Assembly: GCA_021768985.1 (NCBI GenBank)
Contig: JAETTR010000020.1
Location: forward strand, 1-13,124
DNA from: Bacillota bacterium
Lineage (GTDB): Bacteria > Bacillota > Clostridia > Christensenellales > Borkfalkiaceae
Direction: 5' to 3'
DNA length: 13,124 bases
Shown: in pieces, positions 6,260 through 13,124 of the stretch
Layout of the letters: every line of letters starts with the position of its first letter
Position numbering within the stretch: position 1 is the first letter of the stretch
Notes under the pieces: generated by a model
Told to the model about the DNA's origin: nothing
Seen by the model: only the letters and a program-made list of their open reading frames with translations
The model's database searches: none
Made by a program: the position numbers and the translations under genes

Positions 6260-8425
6260 ATGATTTGCGAAGTGATCGTAGACGTCGCGCACAGCGAGGT
6301 CGATAAAATTTTCGATTACGCCTGCGACTTTCCCGTAGAAGCGGGCGTCCGCGTCACCGTTCCCTTTGCGGGGCGTACGGTGACGGGCTTCGTAATGCGC
6401 GTAAAAGACATGAGCGACTTTCCCGCCGAAAAACTGAAAAAAATTTACCGCGCGGACGATTTTCCCGCGTTGAACGCGGAATGTCTTTCCCTTGCGAAAA
6501 AGATCGCCGAGCGCTACCGCTGTCCGCTCGCGCTCACACTCCGTCTGTTTTTGCCCGCCGAAATGCGCACGGGCAAGGTTTCGGAGCGGTATAAAAGCTA
6601 TATTAAAATCGCCGACGAAAGCTACGTTCCCCCGCTTCGCGCCGCGGCGCAGCTTGCGTTGCTTTCTTATCTGTCCGAAAAGGGCGAGGAAGAGGCGCCC
6701 GTCTTACGTTCCCGGTTCGGCGGCGCGGTCACCGCGCTTCTGAAAAAAGGCGCGCTTTCGGAAGAGAAGCGGCAGGTGTTGCGCGATCCGTACAAAAAAC
6801 TCGGCGGCGAGCGTCGGGAGCGCGTGCTGACGCCCGCCCAGCAGAAAGCGGTCGATACGGTAACGGAAACGGAAAAGACGGTTACGCTGTTGCACGGCGT
6901 GACGGGAAGCGGAAAAACGGAGATATATCTGACGCTGATCGCTTCCGCGCTCGAAGCGGGCAGGACGGCGATCTTTCTCGTACCCGAAATTTCGCTTACG
7001 CCGCAGATGCTCTCGCAGCTGCGCGCGCGGTTCGGGGGGCACGCCGCGATTCTGCACAGCGGACTTTCGGCGGGAGAGCGGTTCGACGAATGGAACCGCC
7101 TGCGGGAAGGAAGCGCCCGTATTGCGATCGGCGCCCGTTCGGCGGTGTTCGCACCCCTCGAAAACATCGGCGTGATCGTGATCGACGAGGAACACGACGG
7201 AAGTTATTCCTCGGAAACCTCTCCCCGTTATACGACCTTCGAAATCGCCCGCCTGCGGGCGAAATACAACCGCTGTAAAATCGTGCTCGGCAGCGCGACT
7301 CCGGCGGTGGAGACCTACCGCCGCGCCATGGAGGGCGAGTTCGAGCTCGTGCGCCTGCCCGACCGGATCAACGCCCGACCTATGCCCGAGGTCGAAATCG
7401 TGGATATGCGGCGGGAAGTGCGGCGGGGAAACCCTTCGCCCTTTTCTGCGGCGTTGCGCGAAAAATTGCAGAACACGCTCGATTCGGGCAATCAGGCGAT
7501 TCTGTTTCTCAACCGCCGCGGTTACGCACAGACGGTGATCTGCCGCGATTGCGGCTACGTCGCCAAGTGCGAGCACTGCGACGTTTCGCTGACCTATCAC
7601 AGCGAAGAGGACTGCCTGAAATGCCACTATTGCGGCGCGCGTTATAAAATGCTGCCCGCCTGCCCCTCATGCGGCGGACGGCATATCGGCTACGTGGGCA
7701 CGGGCACCCAGAAGGTGGTGCAGGAGCTGAAAAAGCTGTATCCCGCGTCGCGCATTCTGCGCATGGACGTGGATACGACGAGCGGAAAAGAGGGGCATTA
7801 CGAGATATTGAGCCGCTTTTCCCGTCGGGAAGCGGATATCCTCGTCGGCACGCAGATGGTCGCCAAGGGGCACGATTTCCCGTCCGTCACGCTCGTCGGG
7901 ATTCTCGACGCGGACATGAGTCTGCATTTTCCCGACTACCGCAGCGGCGAACGCACCTTTCAGCTCGTCACGCAGGTCGCGGGCAGGAGCGGCAGGGCGG
8001 AGGCGCAGGGCAAGGTCGTGTTGCAGACCTACGACCCCGAAAATTATATCCTGCGTTTTGCGGCGAAGTACGACTACGAAGGGTTTTACGAACACGAAAT
8101 CGCCATGCGCGCCGCAACGGCGTTCCCGCCCTTCGCGAAGATCGTGCGCGTCATGGTTTCGGGCGAGGACGAGCGGGAAACGGTGGAGATTTTAAAGGAA
8201 GTTTACGGGCGATTGCAGCAGGTCTACGCGGCGCATTTGGAGAAATTTCTTTTCTTCAACCGCATGCACGCGCCCGTGAAACGCATTCAGAACAAGTACC
8301 GCTATCAGGTGCTCATGCGCCTTGTCGAAGGCGACGTTTTAAAAGAGATCTATTCCGCCGTATACGACGAAAAATATAAAAACGTGCTCGTGTACGTGGA
8401 AGAAAATCCGAGCAATTTAAGTTAA
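6260..8425 (+). CDS. priA: Primosomal replication restart helicase PriA
   Basis: PriA recognises stalled forks and D-loops, unwinds the lagging arm and helps reload the replicative helicase. The 721 residues have the N-terminal 3'-end-binding domain (about 1-105, starting ICEVIVDVAHSEVDKIFDY), a winged-helix region, Walker A GVTGSGKT (213-220), DEEH (309-312), GSATP (344-348), GTQMVAKGHDFP (530-541) and QVAGRSGR (572-579). Two zinc sites use C428, C431, C437, C440, C455, C458, C468 and C471, with the same spacing as E. coli PriA; C452 is an extra cysteine. Length is slightly below the usual 730-800. ATG 6260 gives the expected N-terminus; its SD (CGGAA, 6247-6251) is weak. It lies 61 bases after rpoZ, behind the hairpin, and 12 bases before def. 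coaBC, usually just upstream, is missing. Confidence 0.96.
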   Translation: MICEVIVDVAHSEVDKIFDYACDFPVEAGVRVTVPFAGRTVTGFVMRVKDMSDFPAEKLKKIYRADDFPALNAECLSLAKKIAERYRCPLALTLRLFLPAEMRTGKVSERYKSYIKIADESYVPPLRAAAQLALLSYLSEKGEEEAPVLRSRFGGAVTALLKKGALSEEKRQVLRDPYKKLGGERRERVLTPAQQKAVDTVTETEKTVTLLHGVTGSGKTEIYLTLIASALEAGRTAIFLVPEISLTPQMLSQLRARFGGHAAILHSGLSAGERFDEWNRLREGSARIAIGARSAVFAPLENIGVIVIDEEHDGSYSSETSPRYTTFEIARLRAKYNRCKIVLGSATPAVETYRRAMEGEFELVRLPDRINARPMPEVEIVDMRREVRRGNPSPFSAALREKLQNTLDSGNQAILFLNRRGYAQTVICRDCGYVAKCEHCDVSLTYHSEEDCLKCHYCGARYKMLPACPSCGGRHIGYVGTGTQKVVQELKKLYPASRILRMDVDTTSGKEGHYEILSRFSRREADILVGTQMVAKGHDFPSVTLVGILDADMSLHFPDYRSGERTFQLVTQVAGRSGRAEAQGKVVLQTYDPENYILRFAAKYDYEGFYEHEIAMRAATAFPPFAKIVRVMVSGEDERETVEILKEVYGRLQQVYAAHLEKFLFFNRMHAPVKRIQNKYRYQVLMRLVEGDVLKEIYSAVYDEKYKNVLVYVEENPSNLS

Positions 8426-8437
8426 AAGGAAAAGATT

Positions 8438-8893
8438 ATGATTCGTAAAATCGTACAGATCGGCGATGAAGTTCTCCGCCAAAAATGCGAGCCGGTGACC
8501 CGTTTCGACGGGGAGCTTTGCACGCTGCTCGACGACATGAAGGAAACGCTCCGCGACGCAAGAGGCGCGGGACTTGCCGCGCCGCAGGTCGGCGTGCCCC
8601 TCCGCGCCGTGATCGTAGACGTGGACGAGGGGTATTTCGAGTTTATCAACCCCGCGTTCGTGTGGCAGAAGGGGGAACAGACGGGACCCGAGGGGTGCCT
8701 GTCGGTCGTCGGGAAATCGGGGATCGTCACCCGCCCCAACAAAGTGAAAATCGTCTATTCCGACCGCAAGGGGGATCGCTATTCGCTCGTCGCGCGCGGG
8801 TTCTTCGCCCGTGCGATCTGCCACGAGCTCGACCATCTGGACGGGGTGATCTATACCGATAAGGCGGTAGATATCCGCGACGAAGAGGATTAA
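8438..8893 (+). CDS. def: Peptide deformylase
   Basis: Def removes the formyl group from the N-terminal Met of new proteins, using a catalytic metal (usually Fe2+). The 151-residue product has all three motifs: GAGLAAPQVG (43-52), EGCLSV (85-90) and HELDHLDG (129-136). Metal ligands are C87, H129 and H133, with E130 as general base. The residue before HExxH is Cys (C128) where Gln is common. Length is typical of short clostridial deformylases. The SD AAAGGA (8425-8430) is 7 bases before ATG 8438, overlapping the last base of the priA stop. Its partner fmt follows after 27 bases; the two act at opposite ends of the formyl-Met cycle and are usually adjacent. Confidence 0.96.
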   Translation: MIRKIVQIGDEVLRQKCEPVTRFDGELCTLLDDMKETLRDARGAGLAAPQVGVPLRAVIVDVDEGYFEFINPAFVWQKGEQTGPEGCLSVVGKSGIVTRPNKVKIVYSDRKGDRYSLVARGFFARAICHELDHLDGVIYTDKAVDIRDEED

Positions 8894-8910
8894 AGCCCGA
8901 TCCCGTTTTC

Positions 8911-8919
8911 GGAGGTGAT
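8911..8919 (+). promoter_or_regulatory. Near-perfect Shine-Dalgarno of fmt (decides the start)
   Basis: GGAGGTGAT is a nine-base complement to the usual 16S rRNA 3' end and ends one base before ATG 8921; the GGAGG core is 5 bases from it. A GTG at 8915 opens the frame two codons earlier but lies inside this SD, so it cannot be the real start. Confidence 0.85.
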
Positions 8920-8920
8920 T

Positions 8921-9847
8921 ATGAAAATCGTTTTTGCGGGTACGCCCGAGTTTTCGGTTCCGTCTCTTGACGCGTTGCATGCGGCGGGGTTCGAGATTGC
9001 CGCCGTGCTCACGCAACCGGATAAGCCGCAGGGCAGAAAGGGAATTCCGACTCCTTCGCCCGTGAAGCGCGCGGCGGAAGCGTTGGAAATTCCCGTTTTG
9101 CAACCCGAAAAATTAAAGGCGGACTATTCCGCGCTCTGCGCCGCGGGCGCGGAACTGATGGTCACGTGCGCATACGGTCAGCTGTTGACGCAGGAGGTGC
9201 TCGATCTCTTTCCGCGCGGGGTGTGGAACGTGCATGCGAGTCTGCTTCCCGCCTACCGCGGCGCGGCGCCGATCGCTCGCGCGGTCATGGACGGCGCAAA
9301 GACGACGGGCGTCACGATCATGAAGACGGACATCGGCATGGACACGGGAGATATCTTTCTTACCGAGGAGGTTCCGATCGAGACTACGGACACCGCGGGA
9401 ACGCTTTCCGATCGGCTTTCGCGCGTCGGCGCGGCGCTCATCGTAAAGGCGTTGAAGGCGGTGGAAAAAGGGGAAGCCGTTCTTAGGAAACAGGGCGCAG
9501 GCTTCGCGTGCAAAAAGGTATCGCGCACGCAGGTCGATTTCTCCCGCCCGTCCGCCGAAGTGAGCGCGCTTGTGCGCGGGCTTTCTCCCGCGCCGCTTTC
9601 CTTCGGCACGGTGAACGGACTGACGCTCAACTTCCTCTTCGCGGAGAGCGTGGATACGGATTCGCGCGCGGCTTACGGCGAGGTGCTCCGCGCATCGCCC
9701 AAAACGGGATTGATCGTCAAATGCGGCGAGGGCGCCGTGCGGATTACCCGACTGCAACCCGCGGGCGGGAAGGCGATGAGCGACAAAGACTTTTGCAACG
9801 GCAGAAAAATAAGCGAGGGCATGCGCTTTGACGAACCCGTTTTATGA
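8921..9847 (+). CDS. fmt: Methionyl-tRNA formyltransferase
   Basis: Fmt transfers a formyl group from 10-formyl-tetrahydrofolate to Met-tRNA(fMet) for translation initiation. The 308 residues (family about 310-315) start MKIVFAGTPEFSVPSL and show TQPDKPQGRK (31-40), the catalytic core VHASLLPAYRGAAPI (104-118) with N103 and H105, and GMDTGD (139-144) with D141. These three match E. coli N106, H108 and D144 at a constant offset of 3. The C-terminal tRNA-binding domain (about 205-308) ends with the typical QPAGGKAMSDKDFCNG stretch (279-294). The start is ATG 8921, set by the strong SD. Its last 20 bases overlap rsmB. The def-fmt-rsmB order is highly conserved and supports the identity. Confidence 0.97.
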   Translation: MKIVFAGTPEFSVPSLDALHAAGFEIAAVLTQPDKPQGRKGIPTPSPVKRAAEALEIPVLQPEKLKADYSALCAAGAELMVTCAYGQLLTQEVLDLFPRGVWNVHASLLPAYRGAAPIARAVMDGAKTTGVTIMKTDIGMDTGDIFLTEEVPIETTDTAGTLSDRLSRVGAALIVKALKAVEKGEAVLRKQGAGFACKKVSRTQVDFSRPSAEVSALVRGLSPAPLSFGTVNGLTLNFLFAESVDTDSRAAYGEVLRASPKTGLIVKCGEGAVRITRLQPAGGKAMSDKDFCNGRKISEGMRFDEPVL

Positions 9848-11063
9848 TCCGTACGTTATTTTGAATCGGATATACGGCGAGGGCGCGCATTTAAAAATCG
9901 CGCTCGCCGAAACCCCGATCGAGGAATTTCAACGCGCGCGCACGGTAAAAACGGTGTACGGCGTGCTCGAGAACGACGGCTATTTTTCGCAGTGTATCCG
10001 CACCTTTGCGCCCAGGAATCCCAAACAGAGCGTGCGGATTCTGTTGAAGATCTCGCTGTATTGGCTGACCGTGCTCAAAAAATCCCGCTATATGGTGACG
10101 GACACGGCGGTCGATCTGTGCAAGAAGCTCGGCAAGGGCGGCATGGCGGGGTTCGTGAACGCTTTTCTGCGCGCGTTCGACGAGAGTAAGGTCATCGTTC
10201 CCGAGGGAATCGAGGGGCTGTGCATGAAGAGCAATTTCCCGCGGTTCGCCGCGGAGAAGCTGTTTGCGGTCTACGGCAAGAGAACGGAAAAGATTCTGCT
10301 TGCAAAAAGCGGCGGGATTTCCGTGCGGTTCGAGCGCGGCGAAGAGGAGTACCTCTCCCGTCCGCATACCGAAACGCCCTTCCCGCATCTTTATCTGTTC
10401 GAAAAGTTCGCGCGGGACGGGAAGTTCGACGAGGGCGCGTATACCTTCCAATCGGTGGGGAGCGTTGCGATCTGCGCGGCGGTGGAGCCCTGCGAACGGT
10501 TGCTCGACGCGTGCGCCGCGCCGGGCGGGAAATCCGTGCTGCTCTCGAAGAAGTGTAAGGAAATTACCGCGTGCGAGCTGCACCCGCACCGCGTTTCGTT
10601 GATCGAATCGTATTGCCGCCGCATGGGCGTTCGGAACGTGACCGCAATGCAGGCGGATTCCTCGGTATTCCGCCCCGAATGGGCGTTCGCGTTCGACGGC
10701 GTGCTGTGCGACGCGCCCTGTTCGGGTTTGGGCACGGTCGCCGAAAATCCGGATCTGCCTTTGCGGAAAACGGAGGCGGATTTCGCGGAACTGTTAAAGA
10801 TTCAGCGCGCGATTTTAAACAATTGCGCCCGATACGTAAAGGCGGGCGGCGCGCTGTATTATTCCACTTGTTCGATTCTCGGGGAGGAAAACGACGGTAC
10901 GGTGCGCGCGTTTTTGCAGGCGAATCCCGAATTTGCGGCGGAGCAGATCGCAAGCCCGCTGTCGCACGAAAACACGGAATTCGGCTTGCAGTTTCTGCCC
11001 GATACCGCGTTCGGCGCGGGGTTCTACGTGTGCAAAATAAGACGTTTCGGAGGGGTAAAATGA
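9828..11063 (+). CDS. rsmB: 16S rRNA (cytosine-C5)-methyltransferase RsmB, TTG start
   Basis: RsmB makes m5C967 in 16S rRNA (E. coli numbering) from S-adenosylmethionine. The 411 residues have an N-terminal NusB-like RNA-binding domain (about 5-125) and a Rossmann methyltransferase domain. It contains the SAM motif LDACAAPGGKS (226-236), DAPCSGLG (295-302) with C298, and YSTCS (345-349) with nucleophile C348. The 50-residue spacing of the two cysteines equals that of E. coli C325/C375. The C-terminus GFYVCKIRR fits the family. The start is TTG 9828, overlapping fmt by 20 bases, with GAGGG (9815-9819) 8 bases upstream. A later TTG at 9861 would cut into the first NusB helix, and the ATG at 9844 is out of frame. 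The stop overlaps the next gene by 4 bases (ATGA). RsmF is less likely because of the NusB-like domain and the gene order. Confidence 0.93.
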   Translation: MTNPFYDPYVILNRIYGEGAHLKIALAETPIEEFQRARTVKTVYGVLENDGYFSQCIRTFAPRNPKQSVRILLKISLYWLTVLKKSRYMVTDTAVDLCKKLGKGGMAGFVNAFLRAFDESKVIVPEGIEGLCMKSNFPRFAAEKLFAVYGKRTEKILLAKSGGISVRFERGEEEYLSRPHTETPFPHLYLFEKFARDGKFDEGAYTFQSVGSVAICAAVEPCERLLDACAAPGGKSVLLSKKCKEITACELHPHRVSLIESYCRRMGVRNVTAMQADSSVFRPEWAFAFDGVLCDAPCSGLGTVAENPDLPLRKTEADFAELLKIQRAILNNCARYVKAGGALYYSTCSILGEENDGTVRAFLQANPEFAAEQIASPLSHENTEFGLQFLPDTAFGAGFYVCKIRRFGGVK

Positions 11064-12022
11064 ATCGGAAACGGAAAGAGTATATCCGGAGCTGCGAGAT
11101 CTCCGAAGTGTGCCGCGTATCGCTCGGCGGCATAGAACAGAAAATTTTAATCGAGAGCTACCGCAAGGGCGCGCCCGTTCTGTTGTTTTTGCACGGGGGT
11201 CCGGGGTTTCCGATTCCTTTTTGCGTGGGCGCGCGCGGACTTTTTCCGGAGATTACGAAAAAGTTTACCGCGGTGTACTGGGATCAGCTCGGTTGCGGCG
11301 CGAATCGTTACCCGTTAAACGACCGCTTTCGTACCGATGATTTCGTCCGCATGACGGAACAGCTCGTGCGTTACCTTAAAGGGCGGTTCCCCGCCGAAAA
11401 GCTCTATCTGTTCGGGATCAGCTGGGGGAGCGTGCTCTCTTTGAAAACGGCGACGGCGTTGCCCGATCTGATCGACGGCGTGTTCGCCGCGGGGCAGATT
11501 CTGTTGCCGCCCTTGCGTTCGGAAGCGTTTTTCGACGCGGTGGAGCGCTCGTCCGCGCCCGAAAAGGTCAAAGCCCGCATGCGGGAAATCGCAAATTGCG
11601 CGGCGCCCGATCCGAAGCAAATCACGCTGATTTCCAGGACTGCGCGGAAATATACGAACGCATACGTCGGAAACGGTTCCCCGAACGGAATCAATCCCGT
11701 GAAAGAGATATTTGCAAGCAAGGATTACCGTTTTTCGGACGCGCTCGCCTGTTTCGTAAACGGTTACCGGAAATGCGAGTCGCTCATGAAGGAGTTGAGC
11801 GTTATCGATCTTCGGCGGGAGTTTGCAAACGTGCGCGTGCCGTATACGGTGTTCGGAGGAACGGAGGATCTGGTGACCCCCGTAAAAGACGTGCAAGCGT
11901 TGTTTTCCGAGCTCGGTTCGGCGTTTCTGACCTGCGTCGTTGCGGAAAATGAAGGGCATATCCCTTCCCAACGGGTCATGGAAGAGATGTTTGCCGCGCT
12001 TGCGGAGACGGCGGGCGTATGA
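11060..12022 (+). CDS. Alpha/beta hydrolase, proline-iminopeptidase-like
   Basis: The 320-residue protein has an alpha/beta hydrolase fold. Strand residues VLLFLHGGPG (40-49) hold the oxyanion motif HGGPG (45-49); VYWDQLGCGAN (72-82) follows. The nucleophile elbow is GISWGS (119-124) with S121. D270 (FGGTEDLVTP) and H300 (ENEGHIPS) complete the triad. The region between about 140 and 250 should be the cap that sets specificity. The nearest known group is prolyl-iminopeptidase-like peptidase S33, but many members are esterases or unassigned hydrolases. Departures from the usual pattern are Leu for Arg in DQ(R)G, AN after GCG instead of KS/RS, and Ile for His in G(H)SWG. There is no signal peptide or membrane segment, so it is probably cytoplasmic. 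I chose ATG 11060 because SD GGAGG (11049-11053) is 6 bases upstream; the frame extends further upstream but lies in rsmB. It overlaps rsmB and rlmN by 4 bases each. The substrate is unknown. Confidence 0.85.
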   Translation: MNRKRKEYIRSCEISEVCRVSLGGIEQKILIESYRKGAPVLLFLHGGPGFPIPFCVGARGLFPEITKKFTAVYWDQLGCGANRYPLNDRFRTDDFVRMTEQLVRYLKGRFPAEKLYLFGISWGSVLSLKTATALPDLIDGVFAAGQILLPPLRSEAFFDAVERSSAPEKVKARMREIANCAAPDPKQITLISRTARKYTNAYVGNGSPNGINPVKEIFASKDYRFSDALACFVNGYRKCESLMKELSVIDLRREFANVRVPYTVFGGTEDLVTPVKDVQALFSELGSAFLTCVVAENEGHIPSQRVMEEMFAALAETAGV

Positions 12023-13071
12023 AACAGATTTTACAGAGCTTATCGCGGGAAGAGCTGAACGCATTGGTCGAAAGTCTGGGCGAGAAGAAGTTCCGCGTCG
12101 AACAGATCTATCTCGGGCTGATGCAGGGGAAAAAGATTTCCGAGCTTCCCGTTTCCCCGAGCCTTCGGGCGACGCTTCTGGCTTCGTACGAGGACGAGCC
12201 CGTCGCGATTCACGAAACGTTCACCTCGTCGGACGGCACGAAAAAATTTCTCTTCCGCCTTGCGGACGGCAACCTCGTGGAAGGGGTGCTCATGTCCTAT
12301 AAGTACGGCAACACGCAGTGCGTATCCACGCAGGTGGGGTGCCGCATGGGGTGCAGGTTCTGCGCTTCCACCCTCGGCGGGTTGGTGCGTAACCTCACGG
12401 CGGGAGAGATTCTGTCGCAGATCCTTGCCGTCAACCGCGCTTCGGGCGGGAATCTGAAAGACCGCGCCGTCACCAACGTGGTGCTCATGGGGAGCGGCGA
12501 ACCCTTCGACAACTACGGGAACGTCGTGAAATTTCTGCGCAATCTCACCGCCGAGGGCGGCATTCACATCAGCGCGCGGAACGTGAGCCTTTCCACCTGC
12601 GGGCTTGTGCCCGAGATGAAGCGGTTTTCCGACGAGGGAATTCCGCTCAATCTGACCGTGTCGTTGCACGCGGTGACGGATGCGGAGCGCAGACGCACCA
12701 TGCCGGTCGCAAACAAATATAAAATCGCGGAGATTTTAGACGCCTGCGCGCTGTACTTCCGCAAGACGGGTCGGCGGTATATTTTCGAATACAGTCTGAT
12801 TTCGGGCGAGAACGCGGACGAGGCGCACGCGCTCGCGCTTGCCGAGCTGTTAAAGGGCAAGCCCTGCCACGTGAATCTGATCCGTCTGAACGAGGTGAAG
12901 GAGCGGAAGCTGACTTCGATCGGCGAAAAGGAAGCGTACCGTTTTTTGGGCGTGCTCGAAAAGAACGGGATTTCCGTCACGCTCCGCCGCAGTATGGGCG
13001 CCGATATCGGCGGCGCCTGCGGACAGTTGCGCGCGAGCTATTTGAAGAACGAAACGCCGCCGATATCGTAG
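12019..13071 (+). CDS. rlmN: Dual-specificity 23S rRNA/tRNA (adenine-C2)-methyltransferase RlmN
   Basis: RlmN is a radical-SAM enzyme that methylates C2 of A2503 in 23S rRNA and A37 in some tRNAs. The 350 residues contain the 4Fe-4S motif CRMGCRFC (108-115; C108, C112, C115), with C101 seven residues before it and C334 in GADIGGACGQL (327-337). C101 and C334 match E. coli C118 and C355, the pair that handles the methyl intermediate. Other conserved parts are LMGSGEPFDNY (156-166; GMGEP is usual), LSTCGLVP (191-198) and LTVSLHA (212-218). RlmN fits better than Cfr because of the rsmB neighbourhood and the normal N-terminal region. ATG 12019 overlaps the hydrolase stop (ATGA); SD GGAG (12004-12007) is 11 bases upstream. 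In Bacillus the next genes are a PP2C phosphatase and PrkC kinase. Confidence 0.96.
   Translation: MKQILQSLSREELNALVESLGEKKFRVEQIYLGLMQGKKISELPVSPSLRATLLASYEDEPVAIHETFTSSDGTKKFLFRLADGNLVEGVLMSYKYGNTQCVSTQVGCRMGCRFCASTLGGLVRNLTAGEILSQILAVNRASGGNLKDRAVTNVVLMGSGEPFDNYGNVVKFLRNLTAEGGIHISARNVSLSTCGLVPEMKRFSDEGIPLNLTVSLHAVTDAERRRTMPVANKYKIAEILDACALYFRKTGRRYIFEYSLISGENADEAHALALAELLKGKPCHVNLIRLNEVKERKLTSIGEKEAYRFLGVLEKNGISVTLRRSMGADIGGACGQLRASYLKNETPPIS
13002..13068 (+). repeat. 14-base inverted repeat spanning the end of rlmN
   Basis: CGATATCGGCGGCG (13002-13015) is the exact reverse complement of CGCCGCCGATATCG (13055-13068), with a 39-base loop. The second arm ends one base before the TAG stop. 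Each arm also contains the self-palindrome CGATATCG, so each can fold alone or pair with the other. The left arm codes for conserved RlmN residues (GADIGGA); the right arm codes for the variable tail (PPIS). Confidence 0.45.
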
Positions 13072-13118
13072 GGCTCCCGAAAAAGAACGCGCAGCGTAAT
13101 TTTTGGGGAAGAGGAGCC
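13072..13118 (+). terminator. Imperfect hairpin after rlmN (weak terminator candidate)
   Basis: Immediately after the stop, GGCTCC (13072-13077) and GGAGCC (13113-13118) form perfect outer arms. Inside, AAAAA (13080-13084) can pair with TTTTT (13100-13104), and ACGC (13087-13090) with GCGT (13094-13097) around a 3-base loop. An A-run, GC stem and T-run is the layout of a bidirectional intrinsic terminator, but the GC stem has only 4 pairs. It may instead be a leader structure for the next gene. Confidence 0.35.
13111..13116 (+). promoter_or_regulatory. SD-like sequence for a gene starting just past the window
   Basis: GAGGAG lies 8 bases from the window edge, the usual spacing to a start codon at about 13125. 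After rlmN, Bacillota commonly carry the PP2C phosphatase (stp/prpC) and prkC. The SD also forms part of the right arm of the 13072-13118 inverted repeat. The next gene itself is not visible. Confidence 0.3.
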
Positions 13119-13124
13119 GCAACG

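Noticed and set aside
7541..7680. PriA C452 as a sign of a third zinc site
   Set aside because: The eight canonical cysteines already have exact family spacing for two zinc ions; one extra cysteine next to the second site is more likely incidental.
8915..8920. GTG start of fmt two codons earlier
   Set aside because: The GTG is part of the SD GGAGGTGAT itself; ATG 8921 has correct spacing and the family N-terminus MKIVFAGTPEF.
10571..11059. 163-residue upstream extension of the alpha/beta hydrolase, as a possible fusion
   Set aside because: It overlaps the catalytic part of rsmB in another frame, is Arg-rich without domain features, and a strong SD with an ATGA overlap marks ATG 11060.
1..13124. 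CRISPR array, mobile element, toxin-antitoxin, phage or defence system
   Set aside because: No direct-repeat array, transposase, recombinase or small paired genes were found. All complete genes but the hydrolase are core housekeeping genes, and coding density leaves no room for a hidden system.

Overview
The window is a compact stretch of bacterial core genes. It is visibly GC-rich, and all ten complete genes lie on the + strand. It looks like a Gram-positive of the Clostridia type (Bacillota). The evidence is gene order (pcrA-ligA as a pair, then yicC-gmk-rpoZ-priA-def-fmt-rsmB-rlmN, close to the Bacillus/Clostridium order), the Tudor-like C-terminal domain of the PcrA helicase, and strong Shine-Dalgarno (SD) sites. 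A GC-rich uncultured gut clostridial lineage is a guess only; nothing here fixes the genus.

Layout. Bases 1-36 are probably the last codons of a gene entering from the left. A strong sigma-70-type promoter (69-97) drives pcrA (106-2415), with its predicted start site only about 2 nt before the ATG, followed by ligA (2459-4399). A second promoter with the same 11-base core (4422-4450) and an AT dyad over its -10/+1 region starts the long cluster: yicC (4513-5385), gmk (5388-5969), rpoZ (5977-6198), a terminator-like hairpin (6207-6233), priA (6260-8425), def (8438-8893), fmt (8921-9847), rsmB (9828-11063, TTG start), an alpha/beta hydrolase (11060-12022) and rlmN (12019-13071). The window ends in imperfect inverted repeats and an SD-like sequence for a gene that probably starts just beyond the edge. 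The largest intergenic gap is about 113 bases (4400-4512), so no stretch over 300 bases lacks a gene.

How the genes fit together. pcrA and ligA serve DNA repair and replication. PriA restarts stalled forks. Gmk makes GDP. The omega subunit and YicC belong to transcription and RNA turnover. Fmt and Def add and remove the N-formyl group at translation initiation. RsmB and RlmN methylate rRNA (RlmN also tRNA). Most genes are coupled by short gaps or overlaps. The exception to this housekeeping theme is the alpha/beta hydrolase, joined by 4-base ATGA overlaps to rsmB and rlmN. The two genes usually found here in Bacillus-type clusters, remA between yicC and gmk and coaBC between rpoZ and priA, are absent.

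I found no CRISPR array, transposon, phage gene, toxin-antitoxin pair, tRNA or rRNA, and no plausible new defence or biosynthetic system. The points worth a second look are regulatory and organisational.
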